Positions 12,957-26,800 of a stretch of DNA of 64,000 nt are shown here, piece after piece. Origin of the DNA: Dillenia suffruticosa. Taxonomy: Eukaryota; Streptophyta; Magnoliopsida; Dilleniales; Dilleniaceae. Under the pieces are notes generated by a model. That model made no database searches and had not been told where the DNA came from. It was given only the letters and a program-made list of their open reading frames with translations. Every line of letters starts with the position of its first letter. Position 1 is the first letter of the stretch. Made by a program: the position numbers and the translations under genes. The stretch is from positions 5,001 to 69,000 of the forward strand of contig JAVTVX010000017.1 in the NCBI GenBank assembly GCA_033439265.1. The letters run 5' to 3'.

Positions 12957-15900
12957 TCAAGGACTAAAGTTAGAAAATTGTGTTTTGATGAAACTTACAT
13001 CTTCCGACGTTGACTCCTCAGTACTTAGGTTCACCCATCTGATTAACCACTGTGTGACTGGTAAATTATTTTTCAAAATTACTCTCCTTTTCAACACTGC
13101 TTCAGGCTCAACCAGAGCTTGTTTGTTTGTTCCTATCAAAGGCAAGCTAGGCATAACTTCCATAGCAGGACCTATCTTCTTTTTTAGCAAGGAAACATGA
13201 AACACCAGATGGATTTTAGAGCATGTTGGTAGCTATAATTTGTATGCAACCTTTCCCACTCTAGCAATGACAGGAAATGGGCCATTGAATTTAGAAGACA
13301 ATTTGAGTTGTTTTCGAAATTCCACAGATTGCTGTCAATAAAGTTGAAATTTAAGGTAGACAAGATCCCCTTCTGTAAATTCTCTTTCAGACCTCCTCTT
13401 GTTAGCATTGAGCTTCATCCTACTCTGAGCTTGAGTTAAATGATCCTTGAGAATTTGTAACATGACTTGCCTATTTGTCACAAAATTCTCAACTACTATA
13501 TTGACAGTATCCTAATATGGTCCCATAGGAATATTTCTTGGCTTGTAGCCATACAAAGCTTTAAAAGGAGTCATGTGGAGACTGAAGTGAAAGTTTGTGT
13601 TGTATCACAATTTTGCTAAACTTAACAATTGCTTCCATAAACCTAGTCTATCAGTTGTCATACATCGTAAATAGTATTCTACACATTGATTTAGTCTTCC
13701 ACTTTGACCATCAGATTATGGATGATATGCACTGCTAAGGTTGAGCTGAGTTCCCACCATCTTGAAGAGTTTTTCCCAGAAAAGACTTGTAAACACTCTG
13801 TCTCTGTCAGTCACAATAGAATCTGGTAATCCATGCAGCTTAAGCACGTGTTCCACAGATAATTGAGCTACTTTTAGGGCAGTATAAGGATACTATAGGG
13901 CTATGAAGTGACTGAACTTTGTTAGGCTATCAATAACTACCAAAATGGTATTAAAACCAAGTGATTCTGGAAGACTTTCGATAAAATCCATACTGATTTG
14001 AGACCATGCCTGAGTAGGTATTGACAGGAGTTGAAGCAAACCTGGGTAAGGTGTATTTTCATACTTATTTCTTTGACAAATATCGTATTTCCGTACATAT
14101 TAAGTGACTACAACTTTCATCGATAGCCAATAGAATGCTGTTTTTACCCTTTGTAATGTGCATTGCTATCCTGAGTGACCCTATGGCAGAGCTGTGCATT
14201 TACTTCATTATTTTATTCTTCAACTACTAGCTGCTTCCCACATAAATCTTTTTCTTAAAATTCAAGATACCATCCTTATCTTGGAAGTCCATCTACTCTT
14301 TAGGATCTAGAGTCAGCTGAGTTATGATTTTTTTACATTTCTCATCCTCCTCATAACTTTGAATAATTTCTTTTATCTAGTAGGGTTGGACTATAGACAC
14401 AGCAACTATTTCTCCAACTTCTTGTTTGTTTGTAAGTGTTTCCCTTCGTAACAGGACATCAACAGCTGTGTTTTCTATCCCTTTCTTATATTGAATCTAA
14501 TAGTCTAATCTCAAAAGTTTTGTTAGTCATTTATACAACAAAATGCTGGTAAGTTTTTTTTCCAGGAGGTACTTGAGACTCTGGTCATCTGTTCTGATAA
14601 TAAATGGTACCCTACCAAATAATGCCTCCATTTTGAAATAGCCATGACTACTGTCATCAGTTTCTTCTCATAGGTAGATAGTCCTTCACTCTTAGTACCC
14701 AAAGCCTTACTTAAGTAAGCAATTGGATATCCTTCTTGCATCAACACAACCCCTCATCCTTTGGAATAGGTATCAGTTTCAATAACAAAAGATTTTGAAA
14801 AATTAGGTAGCCGCATGACTGGGGCTGAACTCATCACATTTTTCAGTTGACAAAAAGTTCTATCAGCCTCTTCATCCCAAGAGTAGTTATCTTTTCTGAG
14901 TAAATCATTCAGAGACTTGGTTATAATGTCATACCCCTTTATAAATCTTCAGTAATAATCAACTAGCCCCAAGAAACATATGACATCTTAGCAGAATTTG
15001 GAGTTGGCCATGACATTATACATTCAGTTTTCTGAGGGTCCATTTCTACTCCCACTACTGACACCACATGGCCTAAGTACTCTACTTGAGACTGACCAAA
15101 CGTGCACTTAGAAAGTTTAGCAAACAAGTGATGTTGTCGAAGGGTTAAAAGCACATTCTAAAAGTTTTGAATGTGAGTCAAACGGTCTGGACTATAGATC
15201 AAAATGTTATCAAGAAGACTAACACAAATTTCTTGAGGAAGGGTTGCAAAATCTAGTTCATAAGAGATTGGAATGTGGTTGGGGCATTTGTTAATCCAAA
15301 GGGTATAACCAAGAATTCAAAATGACCATGATTGGTTTGGAAGGCTGTCTTTTCCACATCCTTAGGCTTAACTCTAATTTGATAATAACCAACCCTTAAG
15401 TCTATCTTCGAGAATCGTTTAGACTCATGCAATTTATCTAGTAATTCATCAATGTTGGGGATAGGATACCTATATTTAATTGTCAGGTTTTTGAGTTGTC
15501 TATAATTTACACAAAACCTCTAAGTATTGTCATTTTTCTTTACCAAAAGTACAGGAGAAGCAAAGGGAATATAGTTGTGTCTGATGATCCCTGTCTCCAA
15601 TATTTCTTGAACTTGCTTCTCGATTTCGGTCTTCTAAGAGTAAGGATACCTATAAGACCTCAGTTTGAATGGTTGTGCTTCTGATTTAAGGGGAATAGAA
15701 TGGTCAAGTGCTCTTTTTGGAGGTAATGATTTTGGAGTAGCAAATACATCTTCAAACCATTGAATTAATTCAGAAAAAGATGACTGCAGACTGTGATCTT
15801 TTGGAGCCATGAAAAGTGTGGAACAACTTAACAACTGTTGTTTCCAGAACTTCCTTATACCCTTCCCTCGTACTAATTTCATTTTAGGATTTGCAACTTT

Positions 15901-16253
15901 ATCTATCAGTACCATTTCTTCTTTCTCTCCTGCTAATTTGACATAAAGTTGCTTAAAATCAAATGTGATAGGTCTGAAATTAAACATCCAGTTTACACCT
16001 AGAATAATGTCCCACTCTTCCAAATTGATAATTCTTAGGTCAAATGAAACGTGGTATCCTTGTATACTCCACTTAACCCCCTTACTTTAGTACAACTGCT
16101 TACTATACTACCACCTGCTAGTAAAGCATGCAGGGGTTCTGATTCTTCTGATTGCATTTTGAGCTCATCAACCACTGTTTGATTTAGGAAGCTATCAGAA
16201 CTACCAGTATCAACTAAAATTGATACTATCAATCTATTTAATATCCCTTGCAA
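12957..16253 (-). pseudogene. Degenerate Ty3/gypsy pol
   Basis: Broken minus-strand frames carry, in order: an aspartic protease with 'LVDTGSSDSFLNQ' (16035-16253) and 'DIILGVNWM' (about 15990-16020); a reverse transcriptase (about 14950-15700); RNase H with 'GYPIAYLSKALG' and 'YEKKLMTVVMAISKWRHYL' (14523-14747); integrase remains (about 13500-14200); and a C-terminal tail with 'MFHVSLLKKKIG' and a chromodomain-like stretch (12957-13205). The reverse transcriptase active-site box at 15203-15219 has lost one base and its second Asp codon has become AAC. Several in-frame stops occur elsewhere. No functional protein is expected. Confidence 0.9.
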
Positions 16254-16851
16254 AGCTATTGTCTATCTGTGTAATGAATTACAAAGAGCACAAAGAGGTA
16301 CCTCAATTCCTTCTTTAGCCGGCTCCTCGTTTATTTCTGTAGGCTCTGATATTCCTTCCTCCTCTGCAGCTATGATTAAGTTGAGGTTCCTGAGTCTGCA
16401 TTTGATGTCCTGGGATGAATTTTTTAACACATTTAAAGCCAAGATTATTAACTCTTATAAACTACATTTCTTGGACTGATACTCTTGTTGTCCTGTTCCC
16501 AGGATTTACTTCACTCGACCAGTTTTTTCCTTTGTCAACAAGAGTCTTGGATGAAGATGCAGCTCCTCCTATGTTCCTGGTCCCATTTTTATTTTCTCCA
16601 TGGTCCCATCCTTTTTAAGAAACCATCTTGTTCTGCTTAACCAACTCTAGAGATTGTTCTTGAAAAGTGGCTATTTCAAAGGCCTGCAAAAGAGAGGTTG
16701 GTTTGAGCATTCGTCACATGGGTTTTATTTCCTCTTTCACTTCACTTATAAAGCTAGAGATAAAATATGCTTCTATTAATCTTGGATTCTTCTGCAGTAT
16801 AATGGACCATAATTTTTTAAATTTGGCTTGATAATCTGCCATTGATCCTAG

Positions 16852-17511
16852 CTACCGAAATTTGTTGAATTCCTCAATTTTATCTTGCATCCCTTTTGTT
16901 TCAAAGCATTGATTCAGAAGTTGAGAGAATTTTTCCCAACTTATATCTTGTTTGGTCAGCTTTACTCCTTGAAACCAAATCTCTACCTTTCCATCAAGGT
17001 ACATTTCAACTGCATCTATCCAAGTATTCTTAAGGACTTGGTATACTGCAAAGAATTTGTTACATTTCCTCAACCATATTCTGGGGTTCTCTCCTATAAA
17101 CAGAAGTAATTCTATTTTAGGAAGATTTGGTAATACCCCACAAGGAATTGAGTCTCTTTTGCTCATGTGTGTTCCCACTTCTTGTCTTGATCTTCCCTCT
17201 ATTGGTGTAGGTAAAATAGGGGATTGAATACCTTTGTCACTGTCTTGATCTGATTGTTTATCCTTGCTTAGCATCCTTAGCATCCTTAGCATGTTTGCCA
17301 ATTGAGCATTGACACTATCTATGAATGCATCTAGTTTTTTAGATTGTTCATCTATTCTTTGGAAATATTTCTCGAATCTACGATTGATTTCTGAATAGTT
17401 CTCTTGTATTTTTATCTCCTGTTTCTCGAACTGTTCATCAATGGCCTTAAACCTGGTACCTTCTGCTATATTCTTGTAACTTTGCCAAGGAACGAGATGC
17501 TCTGATACCAT
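16852..17511 (-). pseudogene. Ty3/gypsy gag, truncated by a nonsense codon
   Basis: An open frame of 219 codons starts at the ATG overlapping the primer binding site, the usual arrangement in this group. It has a coiled-coil-like N-terminal half and a retrotransposon gag domain ('PRIWLRKCNKFF', 'WFQGVKL', 'WEKFSQLLNQCF'). It stops at a TAG where related elements have a Gln codon; the gag-like sequence continues in the same frame beyond it ('GSMADYQAKFKKL'), so one point mutation truncated it. A CCTTAGCAT triplet repeat at 17265-17290 has slightly expanded the linker. Confidence 0.85.
17499..17510 (-). other. Primer binding site, tRNA-iMet type
   Basis: Minus-strand TGGTATCAGAGC lies five bases inside the 5' LTR. 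This is the standard complement to the 3' end of plant initiator methionine tRNA used to prime reverse transcription. Confidence 0.9.
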
Positions 17512-17515
17512 TTTC

Positions 17516-17935
17516 TGTCATAGTCCAGCAAGAGTAAGTTGAAGCGGTGAGCTAAAAAGTAAGAAAATATTGTTAGAGTAGAGAAAAGCTTGGTATAGCC
17601 CTTCAGTCCCGTGAGAAATGAATGTGAGAAGTTTTGAAGATTTGCATAAAGGAAGAAGAAGAAGAAGAAGAAGAAAGAAGAAGAGGAAGAAAGAAGTACA
17701 GAAAGAGAAAACAACAGGTACTTTTTCTTATTCCTTTTTTGTACCATTCCTATTGTTTATACAATTCATTTTGTAACCAACCAATCAACTAACACAACTG
17801 ATATAACTAATGGCTAACTATATTGCCTTCTCTAACTACCTTCTAACCATATTCAGTTTAAGGAGTTGTAGAGATTAGCTATTAACTTGGTCATCAGTTA
17901 TGGGTTCTTGCTCTCTTATCCTTGTAATTATTACA
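17516..17935 (-). repeat. 5' LTR of the Ty3/gypsy element
   Basis: This 420-bp LTR begins TGTCA and ends TTACA on the plus strand, keeping the TG...CA ends. It is a direct repeat of 12513-12926 and serves as the promoter LTR of the minus-strand element. Confidence 0.92.
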
Positions 17936-17940
17936 AAATA
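17936..17940. repeat. Target-site duplication AAATA, right copy
   Basis: Matches 12508-12512 exactly and marks the right end of the Ty3/gypsy insertion. Confidence 0.85.
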
Positions 17941-20578
17941 CCGGCAAAAAAAAAGAATGCAAGTGCATATATATTTCGCGAGATCAGTTAATTGGTTGGG
18001 AAATTTTATTTTTGTCGTATTTTATTTATTATTTATTTATAATATTCTTCAATTAAAATAAAAAATTATATAAAATAAAAAATTTTATGAATGAACATCT
18101 TTTTTTTATATATATTATCCTTGTATTAATAATTTTTATTAAAAACTCTGTGTAATTTTAGTTAAATTTCACCTCATGCCTCCAAAGTCTTTTAAGCACA
18201 ATGATTAGATAAAAATATCTCACACTGAGATTAGAATATAAATATAAAATTAGAAAGGGTTTAATATGATGGATTTCTTACTCTTATGTGGTGGACCAAT
18301 CTTCGTTTAGATAAAGCGAAAACAAATTTGCTCCTCTACTTCTACTTTAATTTCAAATAATCACAAATTCAATCATAACTAATTATTGTTTATATATTTT
18401 TATTAAAAAATGATATTTGATGCAGATGATATCACCTTTTTGTCTATTTTTTCTATCTTGATTGACGTACCAATTCGGGGAATCTTTTTATGCTTTGCCG
18501 AAAAGCAAAATTGAATTATTCTCGACTTTTGCCTTGAAGTGAGAGGATTGAAGGGCGCCTGTTTTGAAATGAGATTGTGTAAACAAATTTTCAAACTAAC
18601 ATGTGAGAGCTCCCCTAAAAATATCATTTCATTTTTCAATTTCAAGACAAAACTTAAATACGGAAGTGCAGCGACTTCATCACTTCGAAAAAAAAAAAAA
18701 ACACTATACTCTCATGTGAAGTATATGTAATTTGAGTTTACGATTTTTTCTTTTTCGATTTTAATTCTTAAACACCACCAAATGCTAGCGTAGCATTGCC
18801 CATGCATCAACTTTTATCACTTCAACGAAAAAAAAAAGAAAAAAAAAAAGCCATATTCTCATGTGAAGTAAGATCTGGTACTTGAGCGACAACACTCTTT
18901 TCAATTTTTTTGTTCTTCCTTCTTGTTCTTTGTTGTTTTATTCAAATATTTCTTTTCTTTTACTGAGTTTTTATGTTTGAAACCTTTTAAAATTTTTATA
19001 GTTATGTTAAAATGACTGACATGAATAGTTTAAAGATAGCATAGATTGATAAAATTCACCAATGGAGGGATGCAAATTTAAAATATTTGACAATGACAAA
19101 AACTTAAGGAAATAAAAAAAGAAAGAAAGATGAATTACATGTATATTGAATTAAGCTCTTAAACTTCAAAACATTACAATTGAAAACTTTAATTTCCCAA
19201 AATGTTAATTAACTGTTGAGTTAACGTGAACGTGATTGTTAAGTAAGTTGATATAACATGATATATGAGTTAAATTTGTATATTATGAGATAATATATAT
19301 CATGTTAGTTTATTTTTATAATACTATTATCACATTAGTAAATTATCACATGATATATATTGTATCAACAAATGATAATATGAGATATACCACACTAACA
19401 TATTTTAACAACATTTAATCATAATTGATCCAAAACTCTAATTTAATTCAAAATCATGATTTGATTTAATACCCTAATTTAGTTCAAATCCACGAATTGA
19501 ATTAATAATTTGACTTAGAGATTTTAAAATCATAATTAAATTAAATTAAATTAAATTGAAAACTTGAATTAAATAAGGGTTTCAAATTGAATTTGGATTT
19601 CTGAATTAAATTAAAAATTTGAATTAAATACAAGATTCAAAACAAATTTGATTTTCAATCAAATTGAGGTTTTGAATTAAATTAAGATTTTGAATAAAAT
19701 TAGAATTTGAATTAAATTTAGGTTTGGGATCAAATTTGATTTTTCAATTAATTTGGTACTTTGAATTCAAGAAATTACTGTAAATGAATTATTGCTAAGA
19801 TTTTAAATTTAGAGTTGATTCCTGGATTTTGCACTAACAACATTTGGAAAATTGAATTCAGCATTTTAATGGTGTGGTATAAGTGCCAGGAGAATATAAG
19901 GATGTGTCATATGCCACGTTATTAAAGTGTTATCCTGATATTAATATTGTAAGAATATATTTAAATAGCACATATTACATTAATAATTTACTCTATGTGT
20001 GATACCATATAAGAATGTGGAAATTCAATTGGTATGGGATGTTAGGTGAACTCAATATTTAGCAAGTGTGCTGGCATAGTTAGTGATAGAAGAGTTTAAT
20101 TATAATATTTTTATAAATTTGAGTCGATAATTGTTTTGTAGTATCTTGGCATTGAAGGATATAATTGTAATACTTTGGTAGATTAGAGATGATAATTGGT
20201 TAGTATTATTTTGAAATTATAAGACTTAATTGTGATTTTGATGAAAAGTCAAGGGACTTCACTTGCATTTTATCCGGAAAAAAATAATAATAATTATTAT
20301 TATTTAAAAATTGACAAATAAAATACTTTAAAAATTGAAGCGAGGGCTCTTTACTTCGAGGTCGAGGGAGAGGGTTGACCGAAGGATACTAGTGTAAAAC
20401 AAAGAGATTGCTTGCCATATACTCCTTGCGGGCGAAAGTAAGTTTGACATTTTATAACGGATCTTGATAAACGATTGACTGAAAGAGAGAGAGAGAGAGG
20501 GGAAAGATCGATGCAAAACAAAACCAGTGGATTGATTTGATTTATTTGGGAGTCGCTACAATACAAACACAAAGGGGG
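17941..20578. other. AT-rich intergenic region upstream of URGT
   Basis: No gene is recognised. A duplicated segment of about 45 bases (CACTTC, an A run, then CTCATGTGAAGTA) occurs at 18680-18722 and again at 18818-18870. 19430-19760 is a degenerate AT-rich repeat. The last few hundred bases should contain the promoter of the downstream transporter gene. Confidence 0.5.
19430..19760. repeat. Degenerate tandem repeat around TTGAATTAAATT
   Basis: The core 'TTGAATTAAATT' with a short variable spacer (GAGG, AGG, GGG or AAG then TTT) recurs at irregular 20-30 base spacing over about 330 bases, on a background of nearly pure A/T. It looks like an old, diverged minisatellite; the period is not fixed. 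Confidence 0.5.
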
Positions 20579-20644
20579 ATGAGAGAGCGCCCAAGCATCT
20601 CCCCTTCATTCTCCCCGTCATCCTTTTCCTCTTTGGGACTCTAG
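20579..20644 (+). other. Possible upstream ORF in the URGT leader
   Basis: ATG at 20579 opens a 21-codon Ser/Pro-rich frame ending at TAG 20642-20644, 226 bases before the main start. It lies in or near the CT-rich leader (20740-20770 is rich in CTTTCT). It matters only if transcription starts upstream of it, which the sequence does not show. Confidence 0.35.
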
Positions 20645-20870
20645 ATCTTCCAACTCCCACGAACGAAATCCAACCCTCGACTTCACCTGACAAAAATCGA
20701 AAGAAAAGAATCTCAAATAAACCAAAATAAAAAGCCCCGCCCCCTCTTTCTTTCTCTTTCTCTCTTCCGTCGGTCGTCTCCCTCCTCCGATCCAGATTTG
20801 CTCTCGAGAATTTAGCGGCGTTGTGGATCAGTCAGTCCTTCGACATCGACAAAATCCGAATCCGAAGCAA

Positions 20871-23800
20871 ATGGAGGCCGAGAAGAAGGCGTCTGCCGTA
20901 TCAGATGTCGGCGCCTGGGCGATGAACGTTGTGAGCTCTGTTGGTATTATCATGGCCAACAAGCAGCTTTTGTCCCCCAATGGTTACGCTTTCAGCTTCG
21001 GTCTGTCCGTCGCACCCTCTCCCTGATCTACGCGTTTTAATTTCTGACATAGTCAAATTAATTTCTCTATTTTAAATCTCATCGCGGACTCTCTCTATTA
21101 GGTTGTCGGTAGGTCATTTTTTAAGATGTCAAATCCCAGTCTTGCATCTGTGATTTGTCATTTGTTTCTCAGCGCTATCTTTTTATGGTTCCAGTCATGA
21201 AATGCTTAACCGATCTCTGGCCCTTGAGCTTTGATGCATCTACCACTATTGTTACTGCTCCCCTCTCTTCTTATTCATGTCTTTTGGAGTGGATTTCTTT
21301 ATTTGTTCCACGGATCCGTCAATCCCACATCGTTTGGCCCTTCCATAAGCCATGTGGGACCGTCGGCAAGCGGTGTATGTGCATGTCATTGTGATCCCAT
21401 CAAGATCACTGAAATTGATCTATACTCCATTAGTTTGGCAACCTTAGATTAACACAAGGTTAATGAGGCCATGGGAAGAAAGCATGCACATTCACTTGCA
21501 CATTTCTTTCATTGCAGTAAATGAAAAATCAAGCGGGTGCACTATGCCTTTGTTGCATATCCTGACTCCTTAAAGTGTTTCTCCAAGTCTCTGCCAATTA
21601 GAACTCAATTGCTTGGCAGGGTAAAATTATGTCAAAACGCGATAATGCGGTAGTTCCTCTGGATGATGATGGCTCTGACACATTATTGTTAATTTGAAGT
21701 TTGCACTTAAGATTCTAATTTTCTCTTAGTTGCCAGAAAGAATATCAAATCTTTTGCATGCTTACTGAAGTTTTGGAGTTTGATTCAACTGGTTAAAAGT
21801 CTCTTGTGGATGCTAATTGACATATGAGGTCAGATCCTGCCTTCAAAGATTTGGGGTTCACAGATAGGGAAAGAGTTGCCCCTTTGCTAACTCAGTTAAC
21901 TTGGAGCAAAAATGTAAAGTTTTAGGATTCAAATTACTAGAGGTTATGATTTTAGGTGCATAGCTCAACTCAGCTAAAATTTAAACCTTAAATTATCTGG
22001 GTCAACTACATCGAATCTGTTTTTATGGCCATGCTATGAGTTAAATTATAAAATAGCTGAACTTTTTCTCACAACTTCCTCCAAAGTTTTCTTATCTTAG
22101 TATCACACTTATCTTTGTCCTAATTCTCTTTCCCTAATATCGCCATCTTTGTCAATGATAGCATCTAGATATTGAAAGATATTCTTCTTAGCTCTTCGTT
22201 ACATCCTAACTGGTAATTATTATCTATGCTAACTTCTGCTCCATAGATTTGTTTCAGTTCTTCTAATATCAACATCATTAAATTTACAGACCTTCATGGG
22301 ATTGTTGTTTGGAGTGCTATTTAAAAAAAAAATAATAAGGGAGAGTAAGCTTCTTCTTTTTTATTTTGTTGTTGCATATTATAGATGTTGATCGTTAATG
22401 TTCTCTTTCTAGCGCAATCCTTGTGTATCATGGGTGCACCAAGTAGCAAATATATCTTTGGTTGATTAGGGAGGCCTCAGTGGGGTTTTGCCTTTGTCAC
22501 GAGTTTGAAAGGTTAGCATAGCACATGACATTGCAAGTCTGGAATTAGAGATTTTTTTTTTTAATGATTTCTCTTGTTCTTTATATTTATGGTGTAGCAA
22601 GTGAGCCAAGATTTATAGTATAGTGGATTTGGAGGTAGGGCAATATGGTTTTTAGACTTGGCTTTTATTGTTGGGCTTGGTGGAGGATGTGGTTGAAAGG
22701 AGGGGGTGGGTGTTGTTGAAGACTATTTGCAAGGTTGCAGCTCCCTCGTGGAGGGGGGTTTCATTTTGTGCATGCGGAAGATGCACAACTCAAGTGCAAC
22801 TGCAATCAAAATTCTCTCAATGTAAAGTTTCTGGCAAAACTCTAAAATAGTAAAAGTATTGCAACTTGTGGAATATTGACAGTGTCGGAGCCTCCCTCAG
22901 GTGTCGGAAGTGTTACTTAAGAAAGTAAACAACACATGTTTGTGATCCAAAAAATTCCCACACAGAAAGCCATATCCCGCATTCTATATGATTTTTGCGC
23001 TTTACATTTTTTAGGACAAATAGAGAGAAATAGCTGGACTTTCACAAGTATGGATGCTTGGAACACCACTATTACCCCTTGAATAACTTTGATTGTTATG
23101 GATGGCATGGTATTGATATTGATCTTTATTTGGTGAAATAATTTTGATTTACTCGGCTCCTTCTTTTGACCTATTTCTAGGATGTTTAATCTCTGTGAAA
23201 TCTACTTCTCATTAAATTCACTGTAATAGGTTTTCACTGTTAGGTTAGGATTAGAGTAAGTTGCTTACCATTCATGTGCTATGATGGTGGAGATTTTGTT
23301 TTTGGATGCTGAAATTAACAATGATGTGCATAATTTTTTCCAGCAACAACTTTGACCGGCTTCCACTTTGCTGTAACTGCATTGGTTGGTCTAGTTTCAA
23401 ATGCCACGGGATATTCAGCATCAAAGTATGTACCTCTATGGGAGCTTCTCTGGTTTTCAATTGTTGCTAACACGTCTATCACAGGGATGAACTTTAGTCT
23501 CATGCTTAACTCAGTTGGATTCTACCAGGTATGCTTCATTGAATAACAGAACTTTGTTAAGTGCCTTAATAAGTTGGGGGTTTCTGCTTGATGAACATAT
23601 GGTTGTTTCACATGTCACCATGATGAATGGCACTCTCTGTCTTTTATACTTTAGAAACTTGCTGATTCTTTTGCGTTGCAGGATATGTCAACCTATTTTT
23701 TGTCCTTTTTTTTTTTTTATAAGTTGTGGGGTTTCTGCTTGATGAACATATGGTTGTTTCACATGTAACTGTGATGAATGGCACTCTCTTTGTCTTTTAT

Positions 23801-26800
23801 ACTATAGAAACTTACTGATTCTTTTGCGTTGCCGGTATGTCAACCTATTTTTTGCCCTTTTTTTTGGTAATTCTATATGTAGATGGTTTTGTGTTTTGTC
23901 TTGAGCTCTGATGCCTGATCTCGTATAAAGATCATTGCTCAACCTAAAATTATATTTATTGTGGTTGCAAAAGGTTTCCTCATTAGAATGAAATCCCAAA
24001 GTAGATTGCATAATGATGCAAAAACACTTTAGAAAGATATCAGGGTTGCAATTGAGGTGGGTTAGGCTGGTTGAGCAGTGACGTTGGCTCTACTCAAATC
24101 AGAGAACCCTTAGTTGAACCCCAACTTGACCAGAGAAGTAACTTGTCCTCATCAATCTGTGTGCAACCCACACTAGCGAAGTATATCTGAGTTATTTTTT
24201 TGGCTTAACCATAACTTTATATGGGCCAACTAGGTCGTTTGGGTTAAGCTAGGTTCAGTACAATCCTAAACCATTTTTTATCAATGATTTCTATGAAATT
24301 TAATATGGATATTTATTTTTATTTTTATTTTTTTAAGCTTAGTAGAACCCAAACTCAATTTAAACTGATGCTTTTCATGGGCCAACTGGGTCATTCGGGT
24401 TAAGCTAGGGTCAGTACAATCCTAAACTATTTTTTTACAATGATTTCTATGAAATTTAAGTTAAGTAGAACCCAAGCTAAATTCAAACTGATGCTTTTCA
24501 GCTGGAGCTCAACTTTAGAAGCCTAACCAAACTTGCCCGAAGGTTGCTTGGGCCAGGTTGTTTTCATGCTTAATCCACCCAAGTTGGAGCCATAAAATTT
24601 ATTGTGATGATAGCTTTATGGTGTATTTGGTTAGGGAGATGCTTAGATTCTCAAGGGGCAAAATTTTTCAACCAACCTGTAATGGGAAAATGTAGTTTTC
24701 TTAGTCTTTATTGTCTTCAAGTTGTGGAGCTTTTAGAGAAATTCCTTTCCAAGGCTCTTTTGAGATGATTATTTTTTGTTCTTATGTATAAACTAAAACA
24801 ACTACGATTGCCTCAATGAAATGCTCCATTTGATCTTCCTGTATATTGTTATGGAATTTTGTTATTTTAGGGTTATGATTAATGGTTTTTCTCAATTACA
24901 CATCTACTAGAAAACCACACATGATATTCTCTCAATCTAAATAATGAAATTGGATTTTTTTTTAAGAGCAGCCCCTTTTTTATAATTCTTTTCATAAATG
25001 AAGCACTTTTGATATACCCTTTTTTGTTTCTTTTGAAGATGCAAACTTTCAAAACAATTTAGTTCTTTCTCTAAGAATTTTAGAATTAGAAAACATTGCT
25101 TGACTAAGATTCCTAAATGTTCAATATACTTGGTTCCCACAGGCCAAGTGAATAGGATGAACAAAAAGAGTTTCTGCATCATGAACTTTAAAGTGAACAT
25201 TTCAATTAAGCTGTTTTAAAAACTCACGTAAAAGGAGACAAACCCTAAATCTTGCTAGTTCAAATGGTGTGTTTTATGTGAGTGTGCTTCACTAGTGTGC
25301 ATGGAAAAACACACTAAGTTGATCATTAAAGAAAGTGAAATGTTTTTTCTTTCAGAAGGTACATATCTTTGCTCGATATTTGGCATATGTTTTGCGGAAT
25401 CTACATCCAGTCGGGATCTTATCATCCTGTTTCAACCTAGAATAATAAGTTCAAAAAGGATAATGCAAATGAAATCTTGGTTGGTGCCACCAGAACTCCA
25501 TAAATGAGTAGCTGGTCTTTTTTTTTTTTTTTGAAGTTTAAAACCCCTCTCTTGATTTGGTAGTAGCCGCATGTTACAAGCACAACTAAACTCTGCTTTA
25601 TGGTTGAGTAGGCCATAATCATTAGTGATAGGGGACAGAGGTGATGTGAGAAGAAAGGAAGGATGCCAATGGACAACAACTATGTCTATCTTGTTTTCCT
25701 TATGTGCATATCCACTGAATACTAAATAAGCAAACAAAATTCTCCTTGAACTGGAAAGAGGGTAAACAAAAATGAAAACCAAAAGGGGGTATTTATACTA
25801 GAGGTATAGAGAAAAAAATCATTATTGGCATGGAGGGGAGGGGAAGATCAGTCTGTTATGTAGTTAAAGAAAGAGTCATTTTGTTTCCTTTTACCTCTTC
25901 ATCCCTTTCAAGTCATTCACTTTGGAGCTGGTTTCAAGCGCTATGTAACCTAATCTGCAACCAACATCCACCATATATACCTTTTGGTGTGGCTATCAAA
26001 AAAGGAATTAGTAATGGGGGATTTCCATAACGTCCATGGGCACACTTCCTTAAGTTCAAAGCGCCAGGACAGGGATTCAAGATTATAGATTATTCTTTTC
26101 CCTTAATATGTTTGTTTGTGAACCTTCATATATATACGTTTATATTATATATTTTGCTTTCTAATTGGTTCTTTCTTGCTTCCAGTTTTCGTTGGGATGT
26201 CTTGTCCTCCTTTAGAATACCTTTATCCGGTTCTTCTTTTGATGAGAGTATGCTAATATGGAACTTCTTTCTTTTTCGCTTGGAGGAAAATTTGTGGATG
26301 TGGAAATGAGGAATCATAAAAAGCTCGAATGAGTTCAGACTGAATGGCTTGAATGAGTTAGGTTAATGGATTTAACTTGAAATTGCAATGTCCTTTCTGT
26401 TTGTTTTCCGTTGAATGAGTGTTGTGATCAAGTATTTTAAAGAATTAGTCCTTCTCAATTACACTTTGGAGGACATAATAAAGGATTGGAGATGGTTGCT
26501 TTTGTTCTACTGGTACTCTATCAGCTTCTCTTCATTAATGATATATTCCATTTTTTTGGTCTTAAAAGTCCTATTCAGTTGGCATGAACTTCTAAATTTG
26601 AATTTTAGATGTATCTCATCTATTGCATCCATTTTGTACGATATTGTTTTTGGTCTTCTGTTGCCATCCGTCTTGGTGTCTTCCTAAAATGATATTCGTA
26701 TAAAACAATGCTAGGGTTTGGACAAGCACCAAGATGGAACGACAAGATGCAACTGAAATGCATTGGAGTAATGGCCATTGGAATTATTAAAAATTACTCA

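Larger units (their letters stand above)
12513..17935 (-). mobile_element. Full-length, inactive Ty3/gypsy LTR retrotransposon
   Basis: This is a 5.4-kb element transcribed on the minus strand, with LTRs at both ends, an initiator-Met-type primer binding site, degenerate gag and pol, and a polypurine tract. Domain order in pol (protease, reverse transcriptase, RNase H, integrase, then a chromodomain-like tail) is that of Ty3/gypsy, and the tail suggests a chromovirus. The two LTRs differ at many positions (about 1 in 11 over the last 33 bases), so insertion is not recent. It is flanked by a perfect 5-bp duplication, so the element inserted as one unit and has not recombined to a solo LTR. Stops and frameshifts run through gag and pol, so it cannot move by itself. 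Confidence 0.95.

Noticed and set aside
12513-17935. Endogenous pararetrovirus possibility for the LTR-flanked element
   Set aside because: Clear LTRs, tRNA-iMet PBS, PPT and 5-bp target duplication plus an integrase region identify a Ty3/gypsy retrotransposon; no movement or coat protein motifs were seen.
21318-21372. TCCCACATCG motif like the plant snRNA upstream element, in URGT intron 1
   Set aside because: No TATA box at the required spacing and no snRNA sequence follows; it is part of a short inverted repeat TCCCACAT...ATGTGGGA.
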